Assembly (NCBI GenBank): GCA_965234325.1
Contig: OZ248418.1
Span: 145,557 to 209,556, forward strand
DNA: 64,000 nucleotides
Direction: 5' to 3'
From: Limnohabitans kasalickyi
GTDB taxonomy: Bacteria; Pseudomonadota; Gammaproteobacteria; Burkholderiales; Burkholderiaceae_C
The notes under the pieces are model-generated. The model saw nothing but the letters and a program-made list of their open reading frames with translations, ran no database searches and was not told the DNA's origin. This document shows positions 42,738-51,866 of this stretch, piece by piece. Every line of letters starts with the position of its first letter. The first letter of the stretch is position 1. Both the position numbers and the translations under genes were made by a program.

Positions 42738-44294
42738 ATGTCTAGTCCCCGTTTGTCGCTGAGTCAAATCACCAAGCGCTACCCCGCGGTAGTGGCCAAC
42801 GATGCCGTCAGTTTGACAGTGCAACCTGGCGAAATTCACGCCGTGTTGGGTGAAAACGGGGCCGGTAAGTCGACGTTGATGAAGATCATCTATGGCGCGG
42901 TGAAACCCGATGCCGGTGACATGCGTTTCAACGGCGAAACAGTGCACATTCGCAACCCGCAAGAAGCGCGCCGTTTGGGCATCAGCATGGTGTTTCAGCA
43001 CTTCAGTTTGTTCGACACGCTCAACGTGGCTGAAAACGTGTGGCTGGGGTTGGACAAGTCATTGAGCCTGGCCGAGGTCACGCAGCGCATCACCGATACC
43101 GCGTCGCAATATGGCTTAGGCATTGACCCGCAGCGTTTGGTGCACACCTTGAGCGTGGGCGAGATGCAGCGGGTCGAAATCATCCGAGCGTTGTTGACCA
43201 ACCCACAATTGTTGATCTTGGACGAGCCCACCTCGGTGTTGACGCCACAGGCGGTGGAGAAGCTGTTTGTGGTGCTGCGCCAACTCGCGTCTGAAGGGCG
43301 CAGTATTTTGTACATCAGTCACAAGCTGCACGAAATTCGTGCCTTGTGCACCGCGTGCACGGTGATGCGTGCAGGCCGCGTGACCGGTGTGTGCGATCCG
43401 CGCCAAGAAACCAATGCCTCGCTGAGCCAACTCATGATTGGCAGCTTGCCGCCTGAATTGAACGTGCGCACACATCAGCCTGGCGCAGATGTGTTGACCG
43501 TGCGCGATTTGCGTTTGATGGCGGACGATCCGTTTGGCGTGGACCTGAAGGGCCTCAATTTGCAAGTGCGCGCCGGCGAGGTGGTGGGCATTGCCGGTGT
43601 GTCGGGCAACGGCCAGCGTGAGTTGCTGTTTGCCTTGTCGGGTGAAGACCGGCGTGCGCCGCACCAAAGTCTGGAGCTCATGGGTCAGGCGATGGGCAGC
43701 TGGGGGCCTACGGAGCGCCGTGCCCACGGTCTGCATTTTGTGCCTGAAGAACGCTTGGGTCGTGGTGCCGTGCCCAGCCTGAGCTTGGCGCAAAACCTGT
43801 TGCTCACCCGCCATGAAGCGGTGGCCAGCACGGGCTGGCTCAAGGCGCTGGGTTGGCTGAACTTGAAGACCTTGCAGGCACAGGCCGAGGCCATCATCGC
43901 GCGCTACCAAGTCAAAGCGGGCGGCCCAGATGCGGCGGCGCGTTCGTTGTCGGGCGGTAATTTGCAAAAGTTTTTGATGGGGCGCGAGATCGAAGCGGCC
44001 CCCAAGCTGTTGATCGTGTCGCAACCCACTTGGGGTGTGGATGTGGGTGCCGCCGCACAAATTCGCGCCGCCTTGTTGGCCCTGCGTGATGCAGGTTGTG
44101 CTGTGTTGGTGGTGAGTGAGGAGTTGGACGAATTGTTAGAACTGTCAGACCGTTTGCATGTCATCGCGCATGGCGAGTTGTCGCCCGCGCTGAGCCGTGA
44201 AGAAGCCAGCGTGTCACGCATTGGCGCTTGGATGAGTGGCTTGTGGAAAACACCTGCTGATGCACAACATGAGGTGGCCCATGCTGCGTCTTGA
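42738..44294 (+). CDS. Nucleoside ABC importer ATPase (BMP/YufO-type, duplicated)
   Basis: 518 aa with two ABC domains. The first has Walker A GENGAGKST, LSVGEMQRVEIIRAL and LLILDEPTSVLTP. The second has the degenerate Walker-A-like GVSGNGQRE, LSGGNLQKFLMGREI and the TWGVDVGAA Walker B region, the usual asymmetry of RbsA-like importers. With the two permeases and BMP lipoprotein downstream it forms a NupABC/YufNOPQ-like importer of purine nucleosides. Confidence 0.9.
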   Translation: MSSPRLSLSQITKRYPAVVANDAVSLTVQPGEIHAVLGENGAGKSTLMKIIYGAVKPDAGDMRFNGETVHIRNPQEARRLGISMVFQHFSLFDTLNVAENVWLGLDKSLSLAEVTQRITDTASQYGLGIDPQRLVHTLSVGEMQRVEIIRALLTNPQLLILDEPTSVLTPQAVEKLFVVLRQLASEGRSILYISHKLHEIRALCTACTVMRAGRVTGVCDPRQETNASLSQLMIGSLPPELNVRTHQPGADVLTVRDLRLMADDPFGVDLKGLNLQVRAGEVVGIAGVSGNGQRELLFALSGEDRRAPHQSLELMGQAMGSWGPTERRAHGLHFVPEERLGRGAVPSLSLAQNLLLTRHEAVASTGWLKALGWLNLKTLQAQAEAIIARYQVKAGGPDAAARSLSGGNLQKFLMGREIEAAPKLLIVSQPTWGVDVGAAAQIRAALLALRDAGCAVLVVSEELDELLELSDRLHVIAHGELSPALSREEASVSRIGAWMSGLWKTPADAQHEVAHAAS

Positions 44295-45369
44295 GCCCCG
44301 TGCGCAGCCGTCCACGCTTTGGCGCTACGCCTCACCGCTGCTCGCTTTGGCCATCACCGTGATCTTGGGCATCGGACTCTTCATGGCCTTGGGCAAAGAC
44401 CCCGTGCGCGGTTTGGGGGTGTTCTTTTGGGAGCCGATCAAGAGCGTGTATGCCTTGTCCGAACTGATGGTCAAAGCGACACCTTTGTTGCTGATTGCGT
44501 TGGGCTTGGCTGTGTGCTTTCGCTCCAACGTCTGGAACATTGGTGCCGAAGGGCAGTTTGTGATGGGCGCGGTGTTCGCCTCGGGCGTGGCCTTGATGGC
44601 CGACGCCAACACGGGCAGTGGCTTTTGGGTGTTGATTTTGTTGGCAGGCGTGGTGGGCGGCATGGTGTGGGCCAGCATCACCGCGGTCCTGCGTGACCGC
44701 TTCAATGCCAGCGAGATTTTGGTCAGCCTGATGTTGGTGTATGTCGCTGTGATGGCGCTGAACTACTTGGTCTACGGCCCTTGGAAAGACCCTCTGGGCT
44801 ACAACTTTCCGCAAACCAAAACCTTTGATGCCATCACCCAAATTCCCAAACTCATCACAGGCACGCGCGTGAACGTGGGTGTGTTGTTGGCGTTGGCGGG
44901 TGCTGCTGTGCTGTGGGTGTTTTTGTTTCGCACCCGAGCGGGGTTTGCGCAGCAAGTGGGTGGTTTGGCCCCTGCGGCTGCGCGCTATGCGGGCTTCTCG
45001 TCACGCAAGGCGCTGTGGGTGGCGCTCTTGACTTCGGGTGCGGCAGCAGGATTGGCAGGCGGCTTAGAGGTGGCCGGGCCGTTGCGCCAACTCACGCCGT
45101 TTGTGCCTGCGGGCTATGGCTTTGCCGCCATCATCGTGGCGTTTGTTGGCCGCTTGCATCCGGTGGGCATGGTCTTGTCAGCTTTATTGATGAGTATGTT
45201 TTATATCGGCGGGGAGCTGGCGCAATCACGGTTGGGCTTGCCACGTTCAATGACCGGTGTGTTTCAAGGCTTGTTGTTGTTCACGCTGTTGGCGTGCGAC
45301 ACCTTGATGCAATACCGAGTGCGCTGGGTGTCTAGCGCGTCAAGTTCGCGTTCAGAAGGAGCACTGTGA
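44281..45369 (+). CDS. Nucleoside ABC importer permease 1
   Basis: 362 aa, multiple membrane segments. YufP-like landmarks LPRSMTGVFQGLLLF and NVWNIGAEGQFVMGAV. The ATG at 44281 overlaps the ATPase gene by 14 bp; earlier in-frame starts lack family similarity. Confidence 0.87.
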   Translation: MLRLEPRAQPSTLWRYASPLLALAITVILGIGLFMALGKDPVRGLGVFFWEPIKSVYALSELMVKATPLLLIALGLAVCFRSNVWNIGAEGQFVMGAVFASGVALMADANTGSGFWVLILLAGVVGGMVWASITAVLRDRFNASEILVSLMLVYVAVMALNYLVYGPWKDPLGYNFPQTKTFDAITQIPKLITGTRVNVGVLLALAGAAVLWVFLFRTRAGFAQQVGGLAPAAARYAGFSSRKALWVALLTSGAAAGLAGGLEVAGPLRQLTPFVPAGYGFAAIIVAFVGRLHPVGMVLSALLMSMFYIGGELAQSRLGLPRSMTGVFQGLLLFTLLACDTLMQYRVRWVSSASSSRSEGAL

Positions 45370-46289
45370 TGGAAACCTACGCACTGTTGTGGGCAGCCAC
45401 CATGAATGCGGGCACGGTTTTGGCGCTGGCGTCATTGGGCCTGTTGATCAATGAGAAAGCCGGCATCGTCAATTTAGGGGCCGAGGGCATGATGCTGTGC
45501 GCCGCCATTGCGGGCTTTGCCACGGTAGCCACCACGGGCAGCGATGTGCTGGGGCTGTTGGCTGGCATGGGCGCAGGGGCGTTGATGGCAGCCTTGTTTG
45601 GTGTGTTGGTCATTTGGATGAACACCAACCAATACGCCACGGGCTTGGCTTTGAGTTTGTTTGGCGGCGGCTTTTCTGCCTTTGTGGGCGTTAGCTTTGT
45701 GCAGGCTAAACTGCCCGAGCGCATGCAGTTTGAAGTGCCCGTGTTGGCCGATCTGCCTTTTGTGGGCCCTGCTTTGTTCAAGCACCACCCGCTGGTCTAT
45801 GGCGCGATTGCGCTGACCCTCGCCTTGATTTACTTTCTCTACCGCACCCGCGCGGGCTTGGTGTTGCGTGCAGTGGGCGAGTCGCCAGAGTCGGCGCATG
45901 CCTTGGGTTACCCGGTGCGTCGCATCCGCTTGTTGGCGGTTGTGGCCGGTGGCGCTCTGTGTGGTTTGGCTGGGGCTTACATCTCCATCATTTACACACC
46001 GTTGTGGGTGGAGGGCATGATCGCCGGCAAAGGCTGGATCGCTTTGGCCCTCACCACCTTCGCCACTTGGCGCCCGGCACGCGTGTTGTTGGGTGCTTAC
46101 CTGTTTGGTGGGGTGACCATGTTGCAGTTTCATTTGCAGGCGTCGGGTGTGGATGTGCCCAGCCAGTTCCTGAGCATGTTGCCTTACCTCGCCACGATCG
46201 TGGTGTTGGCTTTGATTTCAAGCAATCCGCGTTGGTTGCGGGTCAATATGCCGGCCTCCATGGGCAAACCTTTTTTCCCTGGCTCATAA
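45369..46289 (+). CDS. Nucleoside ABC importer permease 2
   Basis: 306 aa, YufQ-like. GIVNLGAEGMMLCAAIAG is the family landmark. ATG at 45369 shares one base with the previous TGA (TGATG); GTG at 45366 is the alternative. Makes the heteromeric pore with permease 1. Confidence 0.87.
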   Translation: METYALLWAATMNAGTVLALASLGLLINEKAGIVNLGAEGMMLCAAIAGFATVATTGSDVLGLLAGMGAGALMAALFGVLVIWMNTNQYATGLALSLFGGGFSAFVGVSFVQAKLPERMQFEVPVLADLPFVGPALFKHHPLVYGAIALTLALIYFLYRTRAGLVLRAVGESPESAHALGYPVRRIRLLAVVAGGALCGLAGAYISIIYTPLWVEGMIAGKGWIALALTTFATWRPARVLLGAYLFGGVTMLQFHLQASGVDVPSQFLSMLPYLATIVVLALISSNPRWLRVNMPASMGKPFFPGS

Positions 46290-46329
46290 TTCGTTCGCTT
46301 TTTTTAATGTTTTTTTCAAAGGAAATTTC

Positions 46330-47472
46330 ATGACAGACATGTTCAAACGTCGTTGGATGCACGTTGCCGCCTTGAGCGCTGTGGCGGCTGCTGTGCTGGT
46401 CGGCTGTGGTAAAAAAGAAGAAGCCAAGCCTGCCGAAGCCCCCGCTGCTGCGGCCAAGCCTGAGCCTTTGAAAATTGCATTTGCCTACGTCGGCCCTGTG
46501 GGCGACGGCGGCTGGACGTTTGCGCACGACAACGCACGCAAAGCCTTGGAAAAAGAGTTTGGCGACAAAATTTCAACTTCGTATGTTGAAAACGTGCCCG
46601 AATCGGCTGACGCAGAGCGCGTGATCCGCGACATGGTGGGCCAAGGCAACAAGCTGGTGTTTGGCACCACCTTTGGCTACATGGAACCCATGCTCAAAGT
46701 GGCGGCTGACACCCCCGACGTGAAGTTTGAGCACGCCACAGGCTACAAACAATCCCCCAACATGCGCACCTACGACAGCCGCACCTACGAAGGCGCGTAC
46801 ATGGCTGGCGTGATCGCGGGCAAGATGACCCAGAGCAACACCTTGGGCGTGGTGGCTTCCATACCAATTCCAGAAGTCATTCGCAACATCAACAGCTTCA
46901 CCTTGGGCGCTCAGTCCAGCAACCCCAAAGTCAAAACCAAAGTGGTGTGGGTCAACGAGTGGTTCAACCCACCGAAAGAAACAGAAGCCGCTACCTCGTT
47001 GATCAACGGCGGCGCTGACGTGTTGTTCCAAAACACCGACTCGCCCGCTGTGTTGAAAACAGCCCAAGACAAAGGCAAGCGCGCCTTCGGTTGGGACTCT
47101 GACATGACCGCTTACGGCCCCAAAGCCCACTTGGCCTCTGCTGTGATCAACTGGACTCCGTACTACATCAACGCCACCCGCGCAGCCTTGGAAGGCAAGT
47201 GGACCAGCACGGGCAACACATGGTCAGGCGTGAAAGACGGCGCGATTGATATCGTGTCGATCGCCGAAGACGTTCCTGCTGACACCAAAGCCAAAGTGGA
47301 AGAAGTCAAAGCCGGCTTGAAGGCGGGCACTTTCGCCATCTGGAAAGGCCCACTCATTGACAACGCTGGCAAAGAAGTGTTGAAGGCTGGTGAAGTTGCT
47401 GACGACAAGTTCTTGAGCGGCGTGAACTTCTATGTCAAAGGCGTGGAAGGCAAAGTGCCGGGCGCCAAATAA
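46330..47472 (+). CDS. BMP-family nucleoside-binding lipoprotein
   Basis: 380 aa. Lipobox LVGC gives lipidation at C26, followed by a KKEE/AAAA linker to the BMP domain (FAYVGPVGDGGWTFAHDNARK). This family binds guanosine, adenosine or other purine nucleosides at the outer face of the inner membrane. Last gene of the importer, ended by the terminator at 47493. Together with ppnP and 8-oxoguanine deaminase it feeds purine catabolism. Confidence 0.9.
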   Translation: MTDMFKRRWMHVAALSAVAAAVLVGCGKKEEAKPAEAPAAAAKPEPLKIAFAYVGPVGDGGWTFAHDNARKALEKEFGDKISTSYVENVPESADAERVIRDMVGQGNKLVFGTTFGYMEPMLKVAADTPDVKFEHATGYKQSPNMRTYDSRTYEGAYMAGVIAGKMTQSNTLGVVASIPIPEVIRNINSFTLGAQSSNPKVKTKVVWVNEWFNPPKETEAATSLINGGADVLFQNTDSPAVLKTAQDKGKRAFGWDSDMTAYGPKAHLASAVINWTPYYINATRAALEGKWTSTGNTWSGVKDGAIDIVSIAEDVPADTKAKVEEVKAGLKAGTFAIWKGPLIDNAGKEVLKAGEVADDKFLSGVNFYVKGVEGKVPGAK

Positions 47473-47492
47473 AACGGTGTCAACCGTTTGCG

Positions 47493-47517
47493 AAAAACCA
47501 CCTTCGGGTGGTTTTTT
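47493..47517 (+). terminator. Rho-independent terminator of the nucleoside importer
   Basis: AACCACC-TTCG-GGTGGTT with a T6 tract (47512-47517): a UUCG tetraloop hairpin 20 bp after the lipoprotein stop. The A run on the left may also serve yajQ (-). Confidence 0.92.
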
Positions 47518-47554
47518 GCTTTTTCAAACAGCAAAGCCTTGCTTGGGCCTTGTT

Positions 47555-48040
47555 TTAATCGCGAAAGTTGTTAAAAGACAGCGGCAGGTCCGTCATCTCT
47601 TTGCGGATCAACGCCATGGCCGCTTGCAGGTCGTCGCGCTTGGTGCCGCTCACGCGCACGGCATCGCCTTGGATGGCGGCTTGCACTTTGATTTTGCTGT
47701 CTTTGATGTGGCGTTGAATCTTTTTCGACACTTCGGTTTCAATGCCGTTGCGGATTTTGATGACTTGTTTGACCTTGTCGCCGCCCATTTTTTGCACATC
47801 GCCTTTGTCGAGAAAGCGCACGTCAACCTCGCGCTTGGTTAGTTTGTTGCGCAGCACGTCTTCGACTTGCACCAGCTGAAAGTCGGCGTCGCCAAACATG
47901 GTGATTTCCTTGTCTTTCAGTTCAACGGCGGCAGACGTGCCTTTGAAGTCGAATCGGGTGGCGATTTCTTTGGCCGTGTTTTCAACGGCATTTTTAACTT
48001 CTACCAAATTGGGCTCGAGTACGGTGTCAAAAGAGGGCAT
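47555..48040 (-). CDS. yajQ: YajQ-family nucleotide-binding protein
   Basis: 161 aa, exact family length. MPSFDTVLEPNLVEVKNAVENT and TRFDFKGTSAAVELKDKEI are diagnostic, as is the C-terminal LPLSFNNFRD. YajQ proteins have two ferredoxin-like folds and bind c-di-GMP or RNA in some species. Divergent from murB with 39 bp between starts. Confidence 0.95.
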   Translation of the reverse strand: MPSFDTVLEPNLVEVKNAVENTAKEIATRFDFKGTSAAVELKDKEITMFGDADFQLVQVEDVLRNKLTKREVDVRFLDKGDVQKMGGDKVKQVIKIRNGIETEVSKKIQRHIKDSKIKVQAAIQGDAVRVSGTKRDDLQAAMALIRKEMTDLPLSFNNFRD

Positions 48041-48079
48041 GGGCGTGAGCTTTCTAAATCAGGGTGAGACAATTGTCCT

Positions 48080-49144
48080 ATGTTAGTTGAGCTCAATTTC
48101 CCCCTCCAAGCGCACAACACGTTTGGCATCGTCGCCAAGGCGCTTCAGTTGGTGCGCTTGCAATCCGAGGCCGATCTGCAGGCTGTCATTGCCGACCCGG
48201 CGTTGCGCGACAGGCCTAAGCTTGTGCTGGGCGGTGGCAGCAACATGGTGCTGACCGGGGACGTCAAACCCTTGGTGCTCAAGGTCGAACTCAAAGGCAT
48301 GCGCTTGGTTGAAGAGACTGATAAAGCCTGGGTGGTTGAAGCCGCCGCCGGCGAAAACTGGCACGACGTGGTGCGTTGGACCTTGGACAACGGCTGGCCG
48401 GGCCTAGAGAACATGGCCCTCATTCCAGGCAGCGTGGGCGCCTCTCCCGTGCAAAACATTGGTGCCTATGGCGTGGAGCTGCAAGACCGGTTTGAGTCCT
48501 TAGACGCTATCGACCTGAACACCGGCCAGACTTTTACCCTCAACGCTGCGCAATGCGGCTTTGGCTACCGAGACTCGGTGTTCAAGCACGAGAGCAGCGG
48601 CCGTGAAGGTGAAAGCAGAGGCCTAGGGCTGGCTGGCAGAGCCCTCATCACCCGCGTGCGCTTCTTGCTGCGTAAAGATTGGAAACCCGTCTTGGGCTAC
48701 CTCGACCTCGAACGGAAAATGACCGAGACCGGCATCAGCCAGCCCACCGCGATGCAAATCTTTGACTGGGTCTGCGCCATACGCAAAGCCAAGCTCCCGG
48801 ACCCAGCGGTTATTGGCAACGCCGGCAGCTTCTTCAAAAACCCCACCGTCACCCAAGACCAGTGTGACGACATCATTGCCCGCGAGCCGAAAGTAGTGCA
48901 TTACGTCTTAGATGACGGTCGCATCAAACTCGCCGCCGGTTGGCTGATTGACGCCTGTGGCTGGAAAGGCAAAACCGTGGGCAACGCAGCCGTCTACGAA
49001 AAACAAGCCTTGGTCTTGGTCAACAAAGGCGGCCGCGACAATCCGTGCACCGGCGGCGAAGTGATGACCTTGGCCAAAGCCATTCAAACCAGCGTCTATG
49101 AGCGCTTCGGCATCCGTCTAGAACCAGAGCCGGTTGTGGTCTAA
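48080..49144 (+). CDS. murB: UDP-N-acetylenolpyruvoylglucosamine reductase
   Basis: 354 aa, type I MurB. FAD-binding LVLGGGSNMVL, substrate loop IPGSVGASPVQNIGAYGVEL, and catalytic GYRDSVFK, SFFKNP and C-terminal VYERFGIRLEPEP. It reduces UDP-GlcNAc-enolpyruvate to UDP-MurNAc in peptidoglycan synthesis. Confidence 0.96.
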   Translation: MLVELNFPLQAHNTFGIVAKALQLVRLQSEADLQAVIADPALRDRPKLVLGGGSNMVLTGDVKPLVLKVELKGMRLVEETDKAWVVEAAAGENWHDVVRWTLDNGWPGLENMALIPGSVGASPVQNIGAYGVELQDRFESLDAIDLNTGQTFTLNAAQCGFGYRDSVFKHESSGREGESRGLGLAGRALITRVRFLLRKDWKPVLGYLDLERKMTETGISQPTAMQIFDWVCAIRKAKLPDPAVIGNAGSFFKNPTVTQDQCDDIIAREPKVVHYVLDDGRIKLAAGWLIDACGWKGKTVGNAAVYEKQALVLVNKGGRDNPCTGGEVMTLAKAIQTSVYERFGIRLEPEPVVV

Positions 49145-49223
49145 AAAACCAAACGCACCCACCAAAAACGGCTCCAGTAAGCGAGACAAATCCACAGGCC
49201 GTCTTTGCACAACAAAACATCCA

Positions 49224-49332
49224 GAAGCCGCATGGCGATGTGCGCTGCAAAGCGAAGTCAAGGGGGAGGCTAACGGCCCTAGGCCGAAGCCGGAGGACAT
49301 TCGCGTCGTAGCGCACATCGCCATGCGGCTTC
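49224..49332. repeat. Long inverted repeat in the murB-argG intergenic region
   Basis: A 23-bp perfect inverted repeat: arms 49224-49246 (starts GAAGCCGCATGG) and 49310-49332 (ends CCATGCGGCTTC), with a 63-nt centre holding a second small palindrome CGGCCCTAGGCCG. It lies between convergent genes and has no coding role. It may be a REP-like or MITE-like repeat, or a cruciform/processing hairpin. Confidence 0.8.
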
Positions 49333-49351
49333 CGCGAACAACCTGCAATAA

Positions 49352-49377
49352 AAAAGCGGCCCCAAAAGGTCGCTTTT
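49352..49377. terminator. Bidirectional terminator between murB and argG
   Basis: AAAAGCGGCC-CCAAAA-GGTCGCTTTT, a 10-bp stem with one G-T wobble and A/T flanks on both sides. Directly past the argG stop on the minus strand. Confidence 0.75.
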
Positions 49378-49398
49378 CCAATGGAGGAAAGAAGTCGC

Positions 49399-50739
49399 TT
49401 ACTTCTTAGACCCGCCTTCGAGCTTGATCATGTCCGCACCTTCACCCAACGACAACAAGCCAGTGTGAGCATAGATGCCCAGCTTGGCCCGTGTGTCCAC
49501 GATGTCCAAGTTGCGCATAGTCAGTTGGCCAATGCGGTCCAGCGGGCTGAAAGGCGCGTCTTCCACTTTCTCCATGCTCAAACGCTCAGGCGCGTAAGTC
49601 AGATTGGGCGACTCGGTGTTGAGGATCGAGTAGTCGTTGCCACGACGCAGCTCCAACGTCACAGTGCCTGTCACAGCGCGGGCCACCCAACGCTGAGCCG
49701 TTTCGCGCAACATGATGGACTGTGGGTCAAACCAGCGGCCTTGGTACAACAAGCGGCCCAAGCGCAGGCCATTCATGCGGTACTGCTCGATGGTGTCTTC
49801 GTTGTGAATGCCCGTCACCAAACGCTCGTAAGCGATGTGCAACAGCGCCATGCCCGGGGCTTCGTAGATGCCACGGCTCTTGGCTTCGATGATGCGGTTT
49901 TCGATTTGGTCGCTCATGCCCAAACCGTGGCGGCCACCGATTTCGTTGGCTTTCAAGAACAGCTCAACGGGGTCAGCGTATTCCACACCGTTCAAGGCAA
50001 CGGGTTGGCCTTCTTCAAAACGGATGCTGATTTCTTCGGCTAACACCTGGCAGTCTTCACGCCAGAAGGGCACGCCCATGATCGGGTTGACGATCTTCAT
50101 GCCGCTAGAGAGGCTCTCAAGGTCTTTGGCTTCGTGCGTCGCGCCCAGCATGTTGCTGTCGGTGCTGTAGGCCTTTTCGGCGCTCATCTTGTAGCCAAAA
50201 CCGTTGGCGGTCATGAAGGCTGACATTTCAGCGCGGCCACCGAGTTCGTCGATGAACAGTTGGTCCAGCCAAGGCTTGTAGATTTTCAAGCTGGGGTTGG
50301 TCAACAAACCGTAGCGGTAGAAGCGCTCGATGTCGTTGCCTTTGAAGGTCGAGCCATCGCCCCAAATGTTGACGTCGTCTTCTTTCATCGCAGCCACGAG
50401 CATGGTGCCAGTGACGGCACGGCCCAGAGGCGTGGTGTTGAAGTAAGTGATGCCACCGGTGCTGATGTGAAACGCTCCGCATTGAATGGCGGCAATGCCT
50501 TCGTGGGCGAGTTGTTTGCGGCAGTCGATGAGGCGGGCTTTTTCTGCGCCGTACTCCATCGCTTTGCGTGGGATTTCGTTGTAGTCCGACTCGTCGGGCT
50601 GGCCGAGGTTGGCGGTGTAGGCGTAGGGCACAGCGCCCTTTTGCTTCATCCACAGCAAGGCAGCAGAGGTGTCGAGGCCGCCTGAGAAGGCAATGCCGAC
50701 TTTTTGGCCTTTGGGGAGGTGTTGGAGGATGGTGCTCAT
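49399..50739 (-). CDS. argG: Argininosuccinate synthase
   Basis: 446 aa, the longer (E. coli-like) class. ATP P-loop AFSGGLDTSAALLWM, aspartate/citrulline segments NGVEYADPVELFLKANEIGGRHGLGMSDQ (split in family alignments) and GRWFDPQSIMLRETAQRWV. It joins citrulline and aspartate in arginine synthesis. Confidence 0.97.
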   Translation of the reverse strand: MSTILQHLPKGQKVGIAFSGGLDTSAALLWMKQKGAVPYAYTANLGQPDESDYNEIPRKAMEYGAEKARLIDCRKQLAHEGIAAIQCGAFHISTGGITYFNTTPLGRAVTGTMLVAAMKEDDVNIWGDGSTFKGNDIERFYRYGLLTNPSLKIYKPWLDQLFIDELGGRAEMSAFMTANGFGYKMSAEKAYSTDSNMLGATHEAKDLESLSSGMKIVNPIMGVPFWREDCQVLAEEISIRFEEGQPVALNGVEYADPVELFLKANEIGGRHGLGMSDQIENRIIEAKSRGIYEAPGMALLHIAYERLVTGIHNEDTIEQYRMNGLRLGRLLYQGRWFDPQSIMLRETAQRWVARAVTGTVTLELRRGNDYSILNTESPNLTYAPERLSMEKVEDAPFSPLDRIGQLTMRNLDIVDTRAKLGIYAHTGLLSLGEGADMIKLEGGSKK

Positions 50740-50759
50740 GGAGTGTGGTGCGCCTTGGA

Positions 50760-51077
50760 TTAACCGAAGTGGCAGATGTAGTGGTAGGGCTCGGTCACGC
50801 GGATGTCAAATTTCGAGTTGCCAGGCACGTTGAATTTTTCGCCAGCGCTGGACTTGACCCAATCTTGGCTGCCATCGAGTTTGTATTCGCAAAAGCCGCT
50901 CACGCATTCCATGATCTCGGGTGCGCCTGTGTTGAAGGTCAGGGTGGCGGGCAGGATGACGCCCACAGACAGCTTGGTGCCGTCAGCCAGAGTCAAGCCG
51001 TGGCTTACACATTTGCCATCAAAGTACACATTGGCTTGGGTGGTGACGCTGGCGCCTTCAATTTTTTCTGTGGTCAT
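50760..51077 (-). CDS. ppnP: Pyrimidine/purine nucleoside phosphorylase PpnP
   Basis: 105 aa cupin, family length. ANVYFDGKCVSHGLTLADGTKLSVGVILP and the C-terminal FDIRVTEPYHYICHFG are diagnostic. PpnP phosphorolyses several nucleosides to bases. Its gene lies 20 bp upstream of argG and may be co-transcribed. Confidence 0.93.
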   Translation of the reverse strand: MTTEKIEGASVTTQANVYFDGKCVSHGLTLADGTKLSVGVILPATLTFNTGAPEIMECVSGFCEYKLDGSQDWVKSSAGEKFNVPGNSKFDIRVTEPYHYICHFG

Positions 51078-51131
51078 GGTGCGTTAAGGGTTGGTTTGCA
51101 AAACACTAGATTTTAGGGGAGCCAAAACGAC

Positions 51132-51154
51132 AAAAGCCGCACGGGGCGGCTTTT
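51132..51154 (-). terminator. Putative terminator between ppnP and the glycine-zipper gene
   Basis: AAAAGCCGC-ACGGG-GCGGCTTTT: 9-bp stem with A/T ends, positioned after the minus-strand stop at 51202. It can act in both directions. Confidence 0.7.
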
Positions 51155-51201
51155 GCGGGCAAAGCTGGCTGTTTTGGAGGCTGTGTGCCCGTCGCTGCGT
51201 G

Positions 51202-51768
51202 TCAGAAACGTGGGGCCGAGCCAGCGGGTGGCACGGGGTAGCCAGAATTGAAGCCCGCGTTGTAACTTGGGCTCTGAGGGCTAACGATCGGCGTGACTTG
51301 CAAGCGCACAGTGGGGCCCGGGTCTTGTGGCATTTGCACGGTGTATTGCTTACCCGCGAACTCGTACACCACGTTGTAAGACATGGTGCGGTTTTCGTAG
51401 AACATTTGCTGGGAGCAGTTTTGCACGTTGCGCACCTCAGGGGTACCGGGGCCTTCCACTTTGTCACCCAAGATCGCGCCGCCAAATAAACCGAGCATGG
51501 TGGCTGCGGCACGGCCAGAGCCTTGACCCATGCTGTTGCCAATGGCGCCACCCGCGATGGCTCCCATAGCAGCCCCCGCGCCTGACTTCGAGCCTTGGCT
51601 GACCACTTGCTCGTTGTTGCACACCTGACGTGGCACGGCCACTTGCTGAATCATGGGGGTGCTGGAGATGACGCGACCCACTTCTTCGGCTTGAGCGACA
51701 CCGCTGACCGCTGACAAACCAGCCAAAAGGGCGATGGCCAAGGTGCTGTGAGGAATGATTTTTTTCAT
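51202..51768 (-). CDS. Glycine-zipper outer-membrane-type protein (SlyB/17-kDa antigen-like)
   Basis: 188 aa. Signal peptide (MKKIIPHSTLAIALLAG ... VAQAEE). The glycine-zipper region GSKSGAGAAMGAIAGGAIGNSMGQGSG is followed by a Gly/Ala helix (MLGLFGGAILGDKV), the two-TM glycine-zipper domain, and a Pro/Ser tail. No lipobox Cys, so it is secreted rather than lipidated. The ATG at 51768 (MKKII) gives the signal peptide. Confidence 0.82.
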   Translation of the reverse strand: MKKIIPHSTLAIALLAGLSAVSGVAQAEEVGRVISSTPMIQQVAVPRQVCNNEQVVSQGSKSGAGAAMGAIAGGAIGNSMGQGSGRAAATMLGLFGGAILGDKVEGPGTPEVRNVQNCSQQMFYENRTMSYNVVYEFAGKQYTVQMPQDPGPTVRLQVTPIVSPQSPSYNAGFNSGYPVPPAGSAPRF

Positions 51769-51866
51769 GGTACTTACCTTTTTCTGAACTTGGACTGAGT
51801 GTAGTCTTCGCGTTATTTGTGTATGCCTTCGCATCTGTAAAGCAGGGGTAAAACTGCGATCAGACC

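Noticed and set aside
49134..49409. 91-codon frame through the long inverted repeat
   Set aside because: It reads through both repeat arms and the terminator and has no start signal; not a gene.
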